Assembly (NCBI RefSeq): GCF_900107275.1
Contig: NZ_FNPI01000011.1
Span: 62,001 to 126,000, forward strand
Length of the DNA: 64,000 nt
Direction: 5' to 3'
Source: Evansella caseinilytica
Lineage (GTDB): Bacteria; Bacillota; Bacilli; Bacillales; Salisediminibacteriaceae
In this document: positions 1 through 8,769 of the stretch, piece by piece
Position numbering within the stretch: position 1 is the stretch's first letter
Layout: each line of letters starts with the position of its first letter
Program-made: the position numbers and the translations under genes
Notes under the pieces: generated by a model
What the model saw: the letters and a program-made list of their open reading frames with translations, nothing else
Told to the model about the DNA's origin: nothing
The model's database searches: none

Positions 1-2
1 CA

Positions 3-92
3 AAAAGTAATTGCGAAGGTCAGATTACTGACTTGAAAGGCATTCAAATGGAGGGGATGCCAGCTAAAAAAATTTTCAAACAGAGGGAGTGA
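3..92 (+). CDS. 3' end of an upstream gene (partial)
   Basis: One frame is open from the window edge to a TGA at 90-92. It encodes about 29 residues ending in MPAKKIFKQRE. The stop sits six bases before the ATG of the methyltransferase, a spacing typical of genes in one operon. The fragment is too short to assign a family, and it could be a chance open frame. Confidence 0.4.
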   Translation, partial: KSNCEGQITDLKGIQMEGMPAKKIFKQRE

Positions 93-97
93 CTAGC

Positions 98-796
98 ATG
101 ACGTTGGAGTTTTCGTTCGATGCCAAAATGGCGCTTGCTTACGAGAAAAATACTCGAATCTCAGTGCCCACCTATGACACGTTATTTGAAATGATCCAAT
201 CGTATTTTCGAATGCAATTGGGCGAAAAAGCGGCATCGTTGCTTGTTGTCGGTGCCGGCGGCGGCAATGAACTTTCCGCGTGGGGTCCGACTAACCCGAA
301 CTGGACGTTCACCGGAGTTGATCCTACTGTGGAGATGCTGAAGCTTGCTCAACAGAAAGCAGTTCAGCTCGGGATAGAAAGCCGTGTCAGACTTATTCAG
401 GGAAAGATTGGCGACCTGCCGCGACACGATGGAAAGTTTGACGCGGCAAGTTGTATCTTGGTGCTGCACTTCATTCACGATGAACAAGAGAAGTTGGAGC
501 TGCTAGAAACGGTGAAGGCTCATTTGAAACCGGGCGCCCCATTTGTGCTCGTAAGTGCGTACGGAGATCGCGATGGTGGCGAACTTCAAGACAGAATAAA
601 CGTGTGGAAAAGCTTTTTTTTAGATGCCGGAAATGAACCATCTAAAGTGGATGAGATGGTAACCAAAGTTCTGACGCAACTTTCTTTCCTTCCTGAAAGA
701 CAGATCACATCTCTGTTGACGGCAGCGGGCTTTACCAGTATTACCCGCTTTTATTCCACAGGACCTTTTGCGGGCTGGATTTGTCATGCGGAATGA
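98..796 (+). CDS. Class I SAM-dependent methyltransferase
   Basis: A soluble methyltransferase of about 232 residues that should transfer a methyl group from S-adenosylmethionine to an unknown acceptor. The Rossmann motif I reads LLVVGAGGGNEL near residue 50. It is followed by an acidic motif II (FTGVDPTVEML) and a motif IV-like segment (FDAASCILVLHFI). I chose the ATG at 98 because AGGGAG lies 8 bases upstream; the in-frame GTG at 89 overlaps that ribosome site. The family is clear, the substrate is not. It may be co-transcribed with the gene whose end lies at 92. A mosaic repeat begins about 40 bases after the stop. Confidence 0.8.
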   Translation: MTLEFSFDAKMALAYEKNTRISVPTYDTLFEMIQSYFRMQLGEKAASLLVVGAGGGNELSAWGPTNPNWTFTGVDPTVEMLKLAQQKAVQLGIESRVRLIQGKIGDLPRHDGKFDAASCILVLHFIHDEQEKLELLETVKAHLKPGAPFVLVSAYGDRDGGELQDRINVWKSFFLDAGNEPSKVDEMVTKVLTQLSFLPERQITSLLTAAGFTSITRFYSTGPFAGWICHAE

Positions 797-837
797 ATAA
801 TCGTGAAAAAACAAGGAATAAGTTAACCTGTTGCATT

Positions 838-1365
838 GGTGCTGTGTCAAAAGCCAAAACGATATGAGTCTGTTCAAAAAGGCAATGGTTCCGCACGATG
901 CGACCCAATTCCGCCTAAGTGCTGCCCACGTCCTATGGGCAACGGCGACATGTCGTCATCCTGACTCCAAGAAAACCACTCACAGTCGGCCTGAAAAGAA
1001 TGCATCGGCTCCACCCATTGTCTCTTCCTCTGCAAGCATAGCTTCGACGAATATCCAAGTGCCATCGCGCGCGATGACACAATGAGACAGTTCGCAGCTT
1101 CCCAGTGAAGAATGGCTCATTGCTTCGTGCTTGTTTAAAAAGATAAAAACCGATCTTTTTGAACAAACACGATAAAAAAATATCAGGGCAATGGCTCCGT
1201 GCTTGTCTCTTCCTCTGCAAGCACAGCTTCGATGACGATCCGTCGAGACAACTCGATGGGAAAGGCATCGTAGCTTTGCTCGTCGCTGCACGCTCGATAG
1301 GAAAAAACCACTCCTATCGGGCTTTTGAAAAGCTGCAGCGGCTTCGCTCATTGCTTTGGGGTGTT
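838..1365. repeat. Mosaic intergenic repeat, copy 1
   Basis: Non-coding block built from modules that recur at 19857-20060, 58071-58403 and 62476-62686. It opens with GGTGCTGTGTCAAAAGCC, the inverse of the outer end of the copies at 58403 and 62686. A module starting CTGTTCAAAAAGGCAATGG follows at about 870, then a segment around CATCGCGCGCGATG, then degraded pieces with a hairpin TTTTTAAACA/TGTTTGTTCAAAAAG-like sequence near 1130-1170. The right edge is uncertain. The open frames inside it lack ribosome sites and are not protein-like. Confidence 0.7.
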
Positions 1366-1795
1366 CAACAATATGAAATAACGCTCTTCCAACTTCCTGC
1401 GGGAAGCGAAGGGCGAAGTGCTACGAAATTTTTTTCGCTTCAGCAACGCTTCTCCCCGTTTTCTCACTTGGTTAGACCGAGCGCAAAACGATGATGGCGA
1501 ATATTCATCCTTCTTCATGTTATTTTGTCAGAAGCTTTTTTAACCGGTGATACTTCGCTTCGTCCAGCTCCCCTTGCGATTCAGCTTTTTATAATCAACG
1601 TAATATCACGGTCAGTTTGTCATGAAACCAATCAGGGGAAAGAGGTTGCTTATTTTGCTGATAAGGGAGGTTGCTCCCCCTTGTCGTTGTTGTTTATACT
1701 TGATTTAAAAGTGTGAGTCAATATCCAGAAAGAATCCAATGGACGGTATTCGGCCTTGACTTTCTATTTTCAGCTTATCCGTTGTCAGACTTGTA
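1366..1795. other. Intergenic stretch, nothing recognised
   Basis: About 430 bases between the mosaic repeat and the next gene. I see no convincing gene, RNA or operator. Short open frames on both strands lack ribosome sites and recognisable motifs. The left part may be a decayed continuation of the repeat. Confidence 0.4.
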
Positions 1796-1843
1796 ATGAA
1801 CTTCTGTTCAATGCTGATTCCATTTAAATCAAAGGAGAATACG

Positions 1844-2494
1844 ATGACGATTATTAATAAATTGAAGCTCCATAAGTACACAAACATGGCCGTTATCAAT
1901 CAACCGAGCGATTATGATGTATTTGCTGAACAAGCGACGACATGGAATAAAGACCATGATGCTGTTTTTATTTTTGTGGAAACGGTCGATGAAATGGTGG
2001 CGTACACACATCAAGTCATTCGTCATCGATTCTTGCTTGAAAACGGCTATTTATTTTTCGCTTATCCTAAAAAGGGCAATCCCCGCTATAAAACATTTAT
2101 TCACAGAGATGACATCTTCCCGGCAATGAACGTTGGTGAGGGTGGTTACGTTGCCGACAGCGATCTGAAGTTTTTGCGCATGGTAAGCATGGATGATGTT
2201 TTCACTGTCGTTGGGTTAAAGCGTGAGCAAAAGAAAGCAAAGAACTCACTGTCAGCAAGCCAGCGTGTTGCCGATTATGAGGACCGCGTTAAAGAGCTTG
2301 AAGCACAAATAGCTGATCATCCAGAGGTGCTTTCATTTTATCAGCGCTTGACGCCTGGCTACCAAAAAGACTGGGCTCGCTATATCTTTTCCGCCAAGCA
2401 GCAAAAAACGCGTGAAAAGCGCCACCAGCAAATGATCGACATCTTGGCACAAGGATATAAATCAATCGATTTATACCGTCAAAAGAAGAAATAA
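1844..2494 (+). CDS. YdeI/OmpD-associated family protein
   Basis: A soluble protein of 216 residues. The C-terminal third (LTPGYQKDWARYIFSAKQ, then a basic stretch with KRHQQMIDILAQG) matches the YdeI/OmpD-associated (OmdA) domain. The N-terminal part carries a separate alpha/beta region. The biochemical role of this family is not settled. The ATG at 1844 is preceded by AAAGGAG at 7 bases, so it is preferred over the ATG at 1796. The next gene, a DUF1801 protein, starts 57 bases after the stop in the same direction; OmdA and DUF1801 proteins often occur near each other in Bacillales, so the pair may be one transcript. Confidence 0.75.
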   Translation: MTIINKLKLHKYTNMAVINQPSDYDVFAEQATTWNKDHDAVFIFVETVDEMVAYTHQVIRHRFLLENGYLFFAYPKKGNPRYKTFIHRDDIFPAMNVGEGGYVADSDLKFLRMVSMDDVFTVVGLKREQKKAKNSLSASQRVADYEDRVKELEAQIADHPEVLSFYQRLTPGYQKDWARYIFSAKQQKTREKRHQQMIDILAQGYKSIDLYRQKKK

Positions 2495-2551
2495 CTCGAA
2501 TGTGATTTAAACTCACGAAAGATTTATGCTTTTAGGAGGGAGGTTAACACG

Positions 2552-2974
2552 ATGTACGAATTAAAAACAAAAGAAACCGACAGCAGTGTTATTGAATTTA
2601 TTGAAAGGATGGATCATCCCGGAAAACGTGAAGATGGCTACAAATTATTAGATATTTTTACCGACACAACAGGCTATGAAGCGAAAATGTGGGGGACAAG
2701 TATTATCGGGTTTGGCAAATACCATTACAAATATGAATCCGGACACGAAGGCGACGCGCCGTTAGTCGGCTTTTCACCTCGAAAAGCTAAAATCAGTTTA
2801 TATTTTGCGGCGGGTGACACACAACGAGACAAATTGTTAAAGGCTTTTGGGAAACACACAACAGGAAAAGCTTGTGTGTACATCAACAAAGTAGCAGATG
2901 TTGATGTCGAGGTATTAAAGGCATTAATCGAACAGTCTGTAACGTTCTTGAAAAAAACCTATCCAAATCAATGA
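2552..2974 (+). CDS. DUF1801 domain protein (YdhG/YobT-like)
   Basis: A soluble protein of 140 residues with a DUF1801 core. Visible landmarks are DGYKLLDIFTDTTGYEAKMW, GFGKYHYKYESGHEGD and GFSPRKAKISLYF, followed by a C-terminal GKACVYINKVADVD. The fold resembles an iron-chaperone/frataxin-like alpha/beta sandwich, but the role is unknown. A good ribosome site (AGGAGGGAGG) precedes the ATG. It lies just downstream of the OmdA-type gene and probably shares its transcript. A short stretch of near-identical DNA encoding KACVYINK occurs at 36278-36301 and looks like a remnant of a paralogue. Confidence 0.8.
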   Translation: MYELKTKETDSSVIEFIERMDHPGKREDGYKLLDIFTDTTGYEAKMWGTSIIGFGKYHYKYESGHEGDAPLVGFSPRKAKISLYFAAGDTQRDKLLKAFGKHTTGKACVYINKVADVDVEVLKALIEQSVTFLKKTYPNQ

Positions 2975-3095
2975 TTGTTTTCAAAAGCTTGTCGAGACAA
3001 CCGACATTGATGAACGGAACCAATATTAGGGAACATGAGAAACACCTCTAAGTCGCGAGTCAATTAACGCAATAAAAGGTATAAAAATTGGCAAT

Positions 3096-3138
3096 AAAGA
3101 ATCCATTTTGAAAAACGATGAATTAAAATGGATTCTTT
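3096..3138. terminator. Perfect 14-bp stem-loop, likely bidirectional terminator
   Basis: AAAGAATCCATTTT at 3096-3109 pairs perfectly with AAAATGGATTCTTT at 3125-3138 across a 15-base loop. It lies between the end of the DUF1801 gene and the 3' end of the opposite-strand reductase, so it could end both transcripts. The T-tract is short, so termination is inferred. The rest of 2975-3288 holds nothing I recognise. Confidence 0.6.
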
Positions 3139-3288
3139 ACAAACTAACAAATGATAAAGTTATGCAGCGATGATTAACCGAAGGGATGCTGTGTACCGGA
3201 TAAATAAATGACGCGGAACCGGTATTGGTGCAGATTATCAACCTCTGTTAAGATTCAAGAGCACCTGTGACTGGGACTTGGTAATGGC

Positions 3289-4233
3289 TTATCGATGACT
3301 AAGATTGAATTTGGAAATTGTCTGCTTTTTAAAATTGTCCCAATTAGGCGTTGGCATGTTTGCTTGTTGTTTTAACTTATCAAAAGAATCTAGCAGTGCC
3401 GCCATCTCACTGAAAGATTCGTCTACAGATAATTTCATAAACGGTAATTGATGAAGGATTTTTAGGGCAACGTACACACCGTATCTGTGGCTTCGAATCA
3501 TGTTCACTTGATTTGCAGGGGTAATCGTATAACCTAGCTTCTCCAATATCTGAAACCCCTCATCCATTACTGATACAGCCTGCTTTAACAGCTGTTTGTC
3601 CTTAGCTGCCTTTTTCAAATCACCGTCGTAAAGATAGCTGGTAGCGTTCAGAGCCGCGATGGGGACGATATGACTTTTTAGCCAGGCGTCCATATCCTGT
3701 TGATAAGTTAATGTATACTTCACATGCGTAAACGCACTTTCCAGCAACTGTTTAAATGGGATTTCGCCATATAGACTGCCAAGAACCATCCTTCCCCTAC
3801 CGCGCACGCAGATAATCTGGCCACTTTCTTCTCTGCGTCCTCCGCTAAGTTGAAAGCCAAAGACGACATTTTTTTTAACGCGGCTGTTTTCCTCTAGAAA
3901 ACGTTGCATTTCATGGGCATCAGCATTGTTCCCAACAAGAACAATATGACGACTCTGATTTTCTGCAAGAATGGGCAGAACTGCTGGCAAATCATGATAT
4001 TTCATCACAACAAAAATGAGATCATAATGATTGTCAGGTTGAAGTGTGTTGATAACATTAACTTTATCAACCGTCGTTTTTCGCTGAAAATAATGGCGGA
4101 TGACAACTCCGTCTTTTTCCAGTTGTTGTGCCCGCTTTTCTCTGGCAAGTACCGTGACATCATTTCCTCCGCGTACTAGTACGTGGGCAAGATAACTACC
4201 TAAAACTCCCGCACCGAAAACTAAGATATTCAA
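3289..4233 (-). CDS. Ketopantoate reductase family protein (PanE/ApbA-like)
   Basis: A cytosolic NADPH-dependent reductase-like protein of 314 residues. The N-terminal Rossmann motif is ILVFGAGVLGSYLAHVL. The second half carries the helical ApbA C-terminal domain, with a conserved-looking lysine region (WLKSHIVPIAALNA). Classical PanE reduces ketopantoate in coenzyme A synthesis, but many stand-alone family members act on other 2-oxo acids. This copy is not next to pan genes. It is transcribed divergently from the TetR regulator at 4390, with palindromic sites between them, so a regulated role in detoxification or catabolism is more likely than housekeeping pantothenate synthesis. Confidence 0.75.
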   Translation of the reverse strand: MNILVFGAGVLGSYLAHVLVRGGNDVTVLAREKRAQQLEKDGVVIRHYFQRKTTVDKVNVINTLQPDNHYDLIFVVMKYHDLPAVLPILAENQSRHIVLVGNNADAHEMQRFLEENSRVKKNVVFGFQLSGGRREESGQIICVRGRGRMVLGSLYGEIPFKQLLESAFTHVKYTLTYQQDMDAWLKSHIVPIAALNATSYLYDGDLKKAAKDKQLLKQAVSVMDEGFQILEKLGYTITPANQVNMIRSHRYGVYVALKILHQLPFMKLSVDESFSEMAALLDSFDKLKQQANMPTPNWDNFKKQTISKFNLSHR

Positions 4234-4249
4234 GTGATAACCTCCATTT

Positions 4250-4263
4250 TCAACAATTGTTGA
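4250..4263. promoter_or_regulatory. Perfect palindrome, candidate TetR operator 1
   Basis: TCAACAATTGTTGA is a perfect 14-bp palindrome 17 bases upstream of the reductase start on the minus strand. The same half-site (TTGTTGA) recurs in the inverted repeat at 4335-4356 and as CAATTGTT near 4317. This fits binding by the adjacent TetR-type regulator. Confidence 0.55.
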
Positions 4264-4334
4264 TTTTTAATCATTTGTTGGATACGATTAAATTAACAGC
4301 TTTTCTATGATGTATCAATTGTTAAAATCCCCGG

Positions 4335-4356
4335 TTTTGTTGATTTTTCAACAAAA
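4335..4356. promoter_or_regulatory. Inverted repeat, candidate TetR operator 2
   Basis: TTTTGTTGA and TCAACAAAA form perfect 9-bp arms around a TTTT spacer, ending 33 bases before the TetR gene start. It shares its half-site with the palindrome at 4250. Together they suggest autoregulation and control of the divergent reductase. Confidence 0.55.
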
Positions 4357-4389
4357 TGGATTCTATTGTTTAATAAAAGGAGCATGTTC

Positions 4390-4998
4390 ATGGACAGAAG
4401 GATAAAAAAAAGTCAAAAAGCCATCATGAATGCACTCATTCATCTGATGGCAGAAAAAGATTTTGAACATATAACGATTAACGAAATCGCCGAGCATGCA
4501 GATGTGAACCGGGGGACTGTTTATTCCCACTATACGGACAAATACGATCTATTGGATAAATGCATAGAGGCGCAACTGCAACAATTAATCAAAAGCTGCC
4601 TGCCAATGGATGAAACCGAGACGAATCTATCCATGGATTCATTGCTCCGAACGTTTCAACAAATGGAGAAGGATATTTTTATTTACAGAACGTTATTGAC
4701 AAACAAAGGCGTTCCTTCCTTCCGAAACCACTTACAAGAAATGATGAAAAAAGAAATACGGGAACAAATCAATGAATATAGTATGGATGATACAAGCAAG
4801 GAGATTATAGTGCAATTTTTGAGTTCGGCGATTGTCGGTGTGATTGAATGGTGGTTAATGCAACAAACCGTTCCTTGTTCTGCCAAAAAGCTCTCAGCAA
4901 TGTTACGGCAGTTGCTCAGGCTTCATTCTGAAGGCGCAAGCCTCCTTCTTGAAGGGGCATCCGACGAATTCGCAGAGGATAAGGGGGAAGGTTTTTAA
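4390..4998 (+). CDS. TetR/AcrR family transcriptional regulator
   Basis: A DNA-binding repressor of 202 residues. The N-terminal helix-turn-helix reads ITINEIAEHADVNRGTVYSHYTDKYDLLD (residues roughly 27-55), the typical TetR pattern. The C-terminal ligand-binding part is helical and resembles the TetR_C_8-like group of Firmicutes. I chose the ATG at 4390 because AAAAGGAG ends 7 bases upstream; the in-frame TTG at 4366 overlaps that site. Divergent from the PanE-like gene, with two related inverted repeats between them, so it probably represses itself and its neighbour. The ligand is unknown. Confidence 0.85.
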   Translation: MDRRIKKSQKAIMNALIHLMAEKDFEHITINEIAEHADVNRGTVYSHYTDKYDLLDKCIEAQLQQLIKSCLPMDETETNLSMDSLLRTFQQMEKDIFIYRTLLTNKGVPSFRNHLQEMMKKEIREQINEYSMDDTSKEIIVQFLSSAIVGVIEWWLMQQTVPCSAKKLSAMLRQLLRLHSEGASLLLEGASDEFAEDKGEGF

Positions 4999-5130
4999 GT
5001 ATTGTTTATGATATACCCAATGAAATAGCATATCATACATGCATGTTGTTCCACTTGTTTGAAAGGAATAAAAACAAGCGCAGCTTGTCGGTTCCCCTGA
5101 GTCCATACTTGCAGAGTTAGAAGGATTTAA

Positions 5131-5159
5131 TTGACAATGATTATCATTATTAATATATT
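5131..5159 (+). promoter_or_regulatory. Fur box over a sigma-A promoter
   Basis: TGACAATGATTATCATTA at 5132-5149 is a very good match to the Bacillus Fur box (core TGATAATNATTATCA). It overlaps a -35 TTGACA at 5131-5136; a -10 TATATT follows at 5154-5159 with a 17-base spacer. Iron-loaded Fur here should block transcription of the binding-protein gene starting at 5319. The rest of 4999-5318 shows no other feature. Confidence 0.85.
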
Positions 5160-5318
5160 TGGTATAGCGGTTAAAAATATGCTTGGTGAAAGAAGGCGTT
5201 GACTAAGTAAAAAATTATTTTTTCACCGTCATGATTTTTTATGAATCACTGTCAAGAGAGACAAAAGCCAAGCTTTCTTTTAAAACCAGCAATGATTTTA
5301 GTAAAGGGGATCAGCCTG

Positions 5319-6251
5319 ATGAAAAAACTATTATTACCGTTTTTCCTTATCGTTATCCTTTTCTTAAGTGCTTGCGGCAGCAACGAGACAACAGATGAAA
5401 ATAGCGCAGCAGGTGCAGAAACCGAGCCAGAAACAATGACTTACGAATCCGAAACGGGGCCAGTTGAAGTTCCTGTCAATCCGCAGCGAATCATCGCGCT
5501 TACGAATGGACCAAACGTTCTTGCATTAGATGGAAACATCGTTGGCATTGACGAATGGACGAAGGCGAATCCTCTATTTGAGGAGAAGCTGGAGGGCGTG
5601 GAAGTCGTTTCCGATGCAAGTCTGAATGCAAATCTGGAACAAATCCAGGAGTTGAACCCGGATCTCATCATCGCGGGATCGTGGCAGGATAATCTTGAAA
5701 GTCTAAGTAAAATTGCTCCTACTGTTGTCTACACATGGGGGGAATTAGATTACTTAACACAGCAAATCGAAATCGGTAAACTGTTAAACAAAGAAAAAGA
5801 AGCAGAGGAATGGGTGAGCGATTTCAAGGAGCGTGCTCAAGCTGCAGGAGAAGCGATCCGTGAAAAAATCGGTGACGACGCAACTGTTTCCGTGATCGAA
5901 AACGGCGTGGACGAGCTGTATGTATTTGGGGATAACTATGCCCGCGGTACGGAGATCCTGTATCAGGAAATGGAATTAAACATGCCGGAAAAAGTGGAAG
6001 AGATGGCACTTGAATCAGGTGTTTACACGCTTTCATTAGAGGCCGTTCCCGAGTTTGCCGGCGATTATATTGTCCTAAGCAAAAATCCTGATGTTGATAA
6101 TTCCTTCTTTGAGTCGAACACATGGCAAAGCGTTCCTGCCGTTCAAAATGAACGCATCATTGAAATAAACAGTAAAGCGTCCACCTACAGCGATCCCATC
6201 ACACTGGAGTATCTGTTAGAGATTTTTGAAGATTCCTTTTTGAAGGAGTAG
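5319..6251 (+). CDS. Iron-siderophore ABC transporter substrate-binding lipoprotein
   Basis: A surface lipoprotein of 310 residues that should capture a ferric siderophore for an ABC importer. A short signal peptide ends in the lipobox LSAC (cysteine near residue 20). The mature part has the two-lobe FhuD/FepB fold: PQRIIALTNGPNVLAL opens the first lobe, ELNPDLIIAG marks the hinge side, and the C-terminal lobe follows. Start ATG 5319 has AAAGGGG 8 bases upstream. A strong Fur box lies 160 bases upstream and a clear terminator follows, so the gene is a single iron-repressed unit. No permease or ATPase genes adjoin; it must use a transporter encoded elsewhere. The siderophore type cannot be read from sequence alone. 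Confidence 0.85.
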   Translation: MKKLLLPFFLIVILFLSACGSNETTDENSAAGAETEPETMTYESETGPVEVPVNPQRIIALTNGPNVLALDGNIVGIDEWTKANPLFEEKLEGVEVVSDASLNANLEQIQELNPDLIIAGSWQDNLESLSKIAPTVVYTWGELDYLTQQIEIGKLLNKEKEAEEWVSDFKERAQAAGEAIREKIGDDATVSVIENGVDELYVFGDNYARGTEILYQEMELNMPEKVEEMALESGVYTLSLEAVPEFAGDYIVLSKNPDVDNSFFESNTWQSVPAVQNERIIEINSKASTYSDPITLEYLLEIFEDSFLKE

Positions 6252-6261
6252 GATGAATCAC

Positions 6262-6312
6262 AAGCACCTCCAGCTGTCGACCACGTTTAACAGGTTGGAG
6301 GTGCTTTTTTTA
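6262..6312 (+). terminator. Rho-independent terminator
   Basis: AAGCACCTCCA at 6262-6272 pairs with TGGAGGTGCTT at 6296-6306 and is followed by a T-run. It closes the siderophore-binding protein transcript. Confidence 0.9.
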
Positions 6313-6460
6313 TTGTTTGGTCTCAATGGCCATTCAAACATACCTCTTTGGATCGACCTTTTATGTTACTCATCGGGGCTACCTCACCCATGGTATGTTA
6401 TCGCCGCACTTACTTACGTCATCTGTTATCTACGTATTCCACGGAAGGTTTAGCGATCGT

Positions 6461-7021
6461 TTAGATCTCCACTTGTTTAATGATTCTTGCAGGATTTCCG
6501 CCGACAACGACATTATCCGGTACATCCTTTGTTACGACCGACCCGGATGCGATGACCACATTGTTTCCTATTGTTACTCCAGGATTGATAACAGCTCGTC
6601 CTCCAATCCAGACATTGTGGCCGATAGTTACCGGAATACCGTATTCCGCACCGGAACTTCTTTCAGTAGGATTTAATGGGTGAGTGGCTGTATAGATATG
6701 GACGCCCGGCGCGAGCAAACAGTTATCGCCAATCCGAATCTCACAAACGTCCAGCATGACACAATCGAAATTGGCAAAAAAATTCTCTCCGACATGGATG
6801 TTATAGCCATAATCACAGCGGAATGGCGGTTCAATGTGAATACTATCCCCGATGGAACCAAACAGTTCCTTTAATATTGCCGCTCTCTTGCTGTCGTCTG
6901 TTTCAAGGGACGCGTTGAATAACCTCGTTAGCCTTCTGGCATTTTTGTTTTCCCTTACTAATTCCGGATCGGCGGCATGATAAAGCTCCCCGTTTAACAT
7001 CTTTTGCTTTTCCGTTTTCAT
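6461..7021 (-). CDS. maa: Maltose/galactoside O-acetyltransferase family (left-handed beta-helix)
   Basis: A cytosolic acetyl-CoA-dependent sugar O-acetyltransferase of 186 residues, the usual length for the family. The N-terminal Mac domain ([16 protein letters not shown]) is followed by hexapeptide repeats. The catalytic histidine is expected in [10 protein letters not shown] (IYTATHPLN), and the C-terminal coil ends [12 protein letters not shown]. Acceptors for relatives include maltose, glucose and galactosides. The ribosome site AGGAGC precedes the ATG. The gene stands alone; a 152-bp repeat element is inserted just upstream (7054-7205), between the gene and any more distant promoter. 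Confidence 0.85.
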   Translation of the reverse strand: MKTEKQKMLNGELYHAADPELVRENKNARRLTRLFNASLETDDSKRAAILKELFGSIGDSIHIEPPFRCDYGYNIHVGENFFANFDCVMLDVCEIRIGDNCLLAPGVHIYTATHPLNPTERSSGAEYGIPVTIGHNVWIGGRAVINPGVTIGNNVVIASGSVVTKDVPDNVVVGGNPARIIKQVEI

Positions 7022-7053
7022 TTTCTAGCTCCTTTTTAATAAATCTCATATAG

Positions 7054-7205
7054 TGTGTGTTCAAAAAGGAGGACATAACAGCGGCAAGAAGATCGAGGCG
7101 CGGCAGACTCGAGCAGCGGAGCGTACACGGAAACGTACGTGAGCAGCGCAGAGGCAACGCAACGATGAGATTCGCAGGCGCTGTTTCCTGGATTTTTTGA
7201 ACATC
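7054..7205. mobile_element. Short inverted-repeat element (MITE-like), copy 1, with 9-bp target duplication
   Basis: About 152 bp bounded by TGTGTGTTCAAAAAGGA at the left and TTTTTTGAACATC at the right, so the ends share TGTTCAAAAA in inverted orientation. The 9-mer CTCATATAG occurs directly before it (7045-7053) and directly after it (7206-7214), as expected for a target-site duplication. The interior is GC-rich and non-coding. Related copies lie at 16146-16268 (inverted) and 36426-36577. Confidence 0.8.
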
Positions 7206-7296
7206 CTCATATAGTTAAAATTTGTGTTTGAGGCATTCGTTACAAAAGATAACCGATGCTGCCAAAGCAGTTTCCGAAGCCATTTTCCCCGTTGCT

Positions 7297-7677
7297 TTAT
7301 ACAGTCAACTCGATCAGGTTTCCTTCCGGATCTTCAAAAACGTTCTCGTAATATCCGTCTCCTGTAATGCGAGGACCATTCATGTGCCGGTAACCATCTT
7401 CTTTTAACCTTGCTGTCAGCTGATTAACGGCCTCCTTGTTACCAAGAGAAAAGGCAATATGGGCCCAGCCGATCTTATCGCCGGTGCACTGTTTATTCAC
7501 ACCTGCCTTACGCATAATCTCTAAACGTGTGCCCGAATCAAAAGTGAGGAAATAAGATTCAAATGCCTTTTCTTCATTATGGTACTTTTCGTTTGCCAGA
7601 CCATTAAAATACGTTTCGTAAAATACCTTCATACCTTCCAAATCGTTGACCCAGAGGGCTGCATGCTCTACTTTCAT
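7297..7677 (-). CDS. VOC family (glyoxalase/bleomycin-resistance-like) protein
   Basis: A small cytosolic protein of 126 residues with the paired beta-alpha-beta-beta-beta vicinal-oxygen-chelate fold. It opens [19 protein letters not shown] and closes [17 protein letters not shown]. Metal-ligand candidates are the early histidine (HAALWV), [10 protein letters not shown] and the final glutamate. Relatives include glyoxalase I and dioxygenase-like proteins; the substrate cannot be assigned. It starts 52 bases after the stop of the ROK regulator on the same strand, with its own GGAGTG site, so the two may be co-transcribed. Confidence 0.8.
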   Translation of the reverse strand: MKVEHAALWVNDLEGMKVFYETYFNGLANEKYHNEEKAFESYFLTFDSGTRLEIMRKAGVNKQCTGDKIGWAHIAFSLGNKEAVNQLTARLKEDGYRHMNGPRITGDGYYENVFEDPEGNLIELTV

Positions 7678-7728
7678 TTTTTTTACACTCCATTCATGTT
7701 AAGTGAGAAATAGCAACAAGCATTATCG

Positions 7729-8769
7729 TTATTTATTGTTAGAAACAGTTGTATCTTTTATTTCTTTGATCATGAGATCAAGGCACATGCATTTTAATCC
7801 AAATAAATAATCTTGTTTCCAATCACTGACAATAAACTCGGGAAGATGTTCTGTCGGAATATAATTGGAGCTTTGTTCAATCAGCTGGTCTAGTATAAAT
7901 ATGTCCACTTCTTTATCAGAAAAAATAATAGTGTGAGGGTTGATAATGGCGATAAACGAGGCCACTAATCTACTTAAGGCATCCATTGCCTTGTCGTTTA
8001 GCTCTATCTTCCCTCCGCTTGCATTTTCAAGCGCCTGCTGGAAATTTTGTTTATCATACTGTGGAACAAATGACACTTCTCCTGAGAAACAAGTACTGCC
8101 GCGGACTACTTCGCCGTTGACCAATATCCCTGCCCCCGGACCGTTTTTTCCTAAATACACATAAATTATCGATAAATCTGTCTGCATCTGCTTGCTTCTT
8201 TGATACCCGAGAACGGAGGCATTCATATCATTCTCTATTACAACAGGCATAGAAAATGTGTTCTCGATATACCCCTTCAAATCACAATTCTGAAGCTGCT
8301 CATAACCAGGTATGAAAAAAATTTTTTCATTATTGACAGAACCTGGTACACCGATGGAAATAGAACGGATTTTCGGGAATTCTTCCGTTATTTCTTGAAT
8401 ACATTCCGTCAATTGCTTTAAATCGTCGCCTCCCAATACCCTTGACTTTTCCCCTTGCGCTTTGATTTCCCCAAAACAATTGAAGACAAGATAATGGATT
8501 TCTGCTCTCTCCAGAAAAATAGCTAAGCCTAACATGTACTCCGGATTGTACGCATATCTTTTTGGCCTTCTGCCGCCGCTTGAATGGTCAAGGCCGAGGA
8601 CAAAAACTTCTCTGTCATTTTCCATTTGAGCTAAGAACTTACTTATTGTAGGAAAGCTTATTCCCAAATAGTCGCTAAGCTCCACTTTTGTGGCGCTTTC
8701 AAGCTCTAAAAGCGTCTTGCGTATTCCAAGAAGGATTGTCTTCTTCATTGCCTTTGGAGTTGTTTCCAT
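7729..8769 (-). CDS. ROK family transcriptional regulator (NagC/XylR type)
   Basis: A DNA-binding sugar-responsive regulator of about 346 residues. The N-terminal winged helix (ATKVELSDYLGISFPTISKFLAQMEND) precedes a ROK domain with RSISIGVPGSVNNEKI and VVIENDMNASVLG. The zinc motif CxCGxxGCxE of many ROK kinases is not visible, which fits a regulator rather than a sugar kinase. The ATG at 8769 has a strong AGGAGGTGA site, so the upstream in-frame start is less likely. No sugar gene is directly attached; the VOC gene follows on the same strand. The effector is unknown. Confidence 0.8.
   Translation of the reverse strand: METTPKAMKKTILLGIRKTLLELESATKVELSDYLGISFPTISKFLAQMENDREVFVLGLDHSSGGRRPKRYAYNPEYMLGLAIFLERAEIHYLVFNCFGEIKAQGEKSRVLGGDDLKQLTECIQEITEEFPKIRSISIGVPGSVNNEKIFFIPGYEQLQNCDLKGYIENTFSMPVVIENDMNASVLGYQRSKQMQTDLSIIYVYLGKNGPGAGILVNGEVVRGSTCFSGEVSFVPQYDKQNFQQALENASGGKIELNDKAMDALSRLVASFIAIINPHTIIFSDKEVDIFILDQLIEQSSNYIPTEHLPEFIVSDWKQDYLFGLKCMCLDLMIKEIKDTTVSNNK

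Noticed and set aside
831-1494. Several overlapping open frames on both strands in the first mosaic repeat
   Set aside because: No ribosome sites, low-complexity Arg/Cys/Ser-rich translations, and the DNA is repeated elsewhere as non-coding modules.
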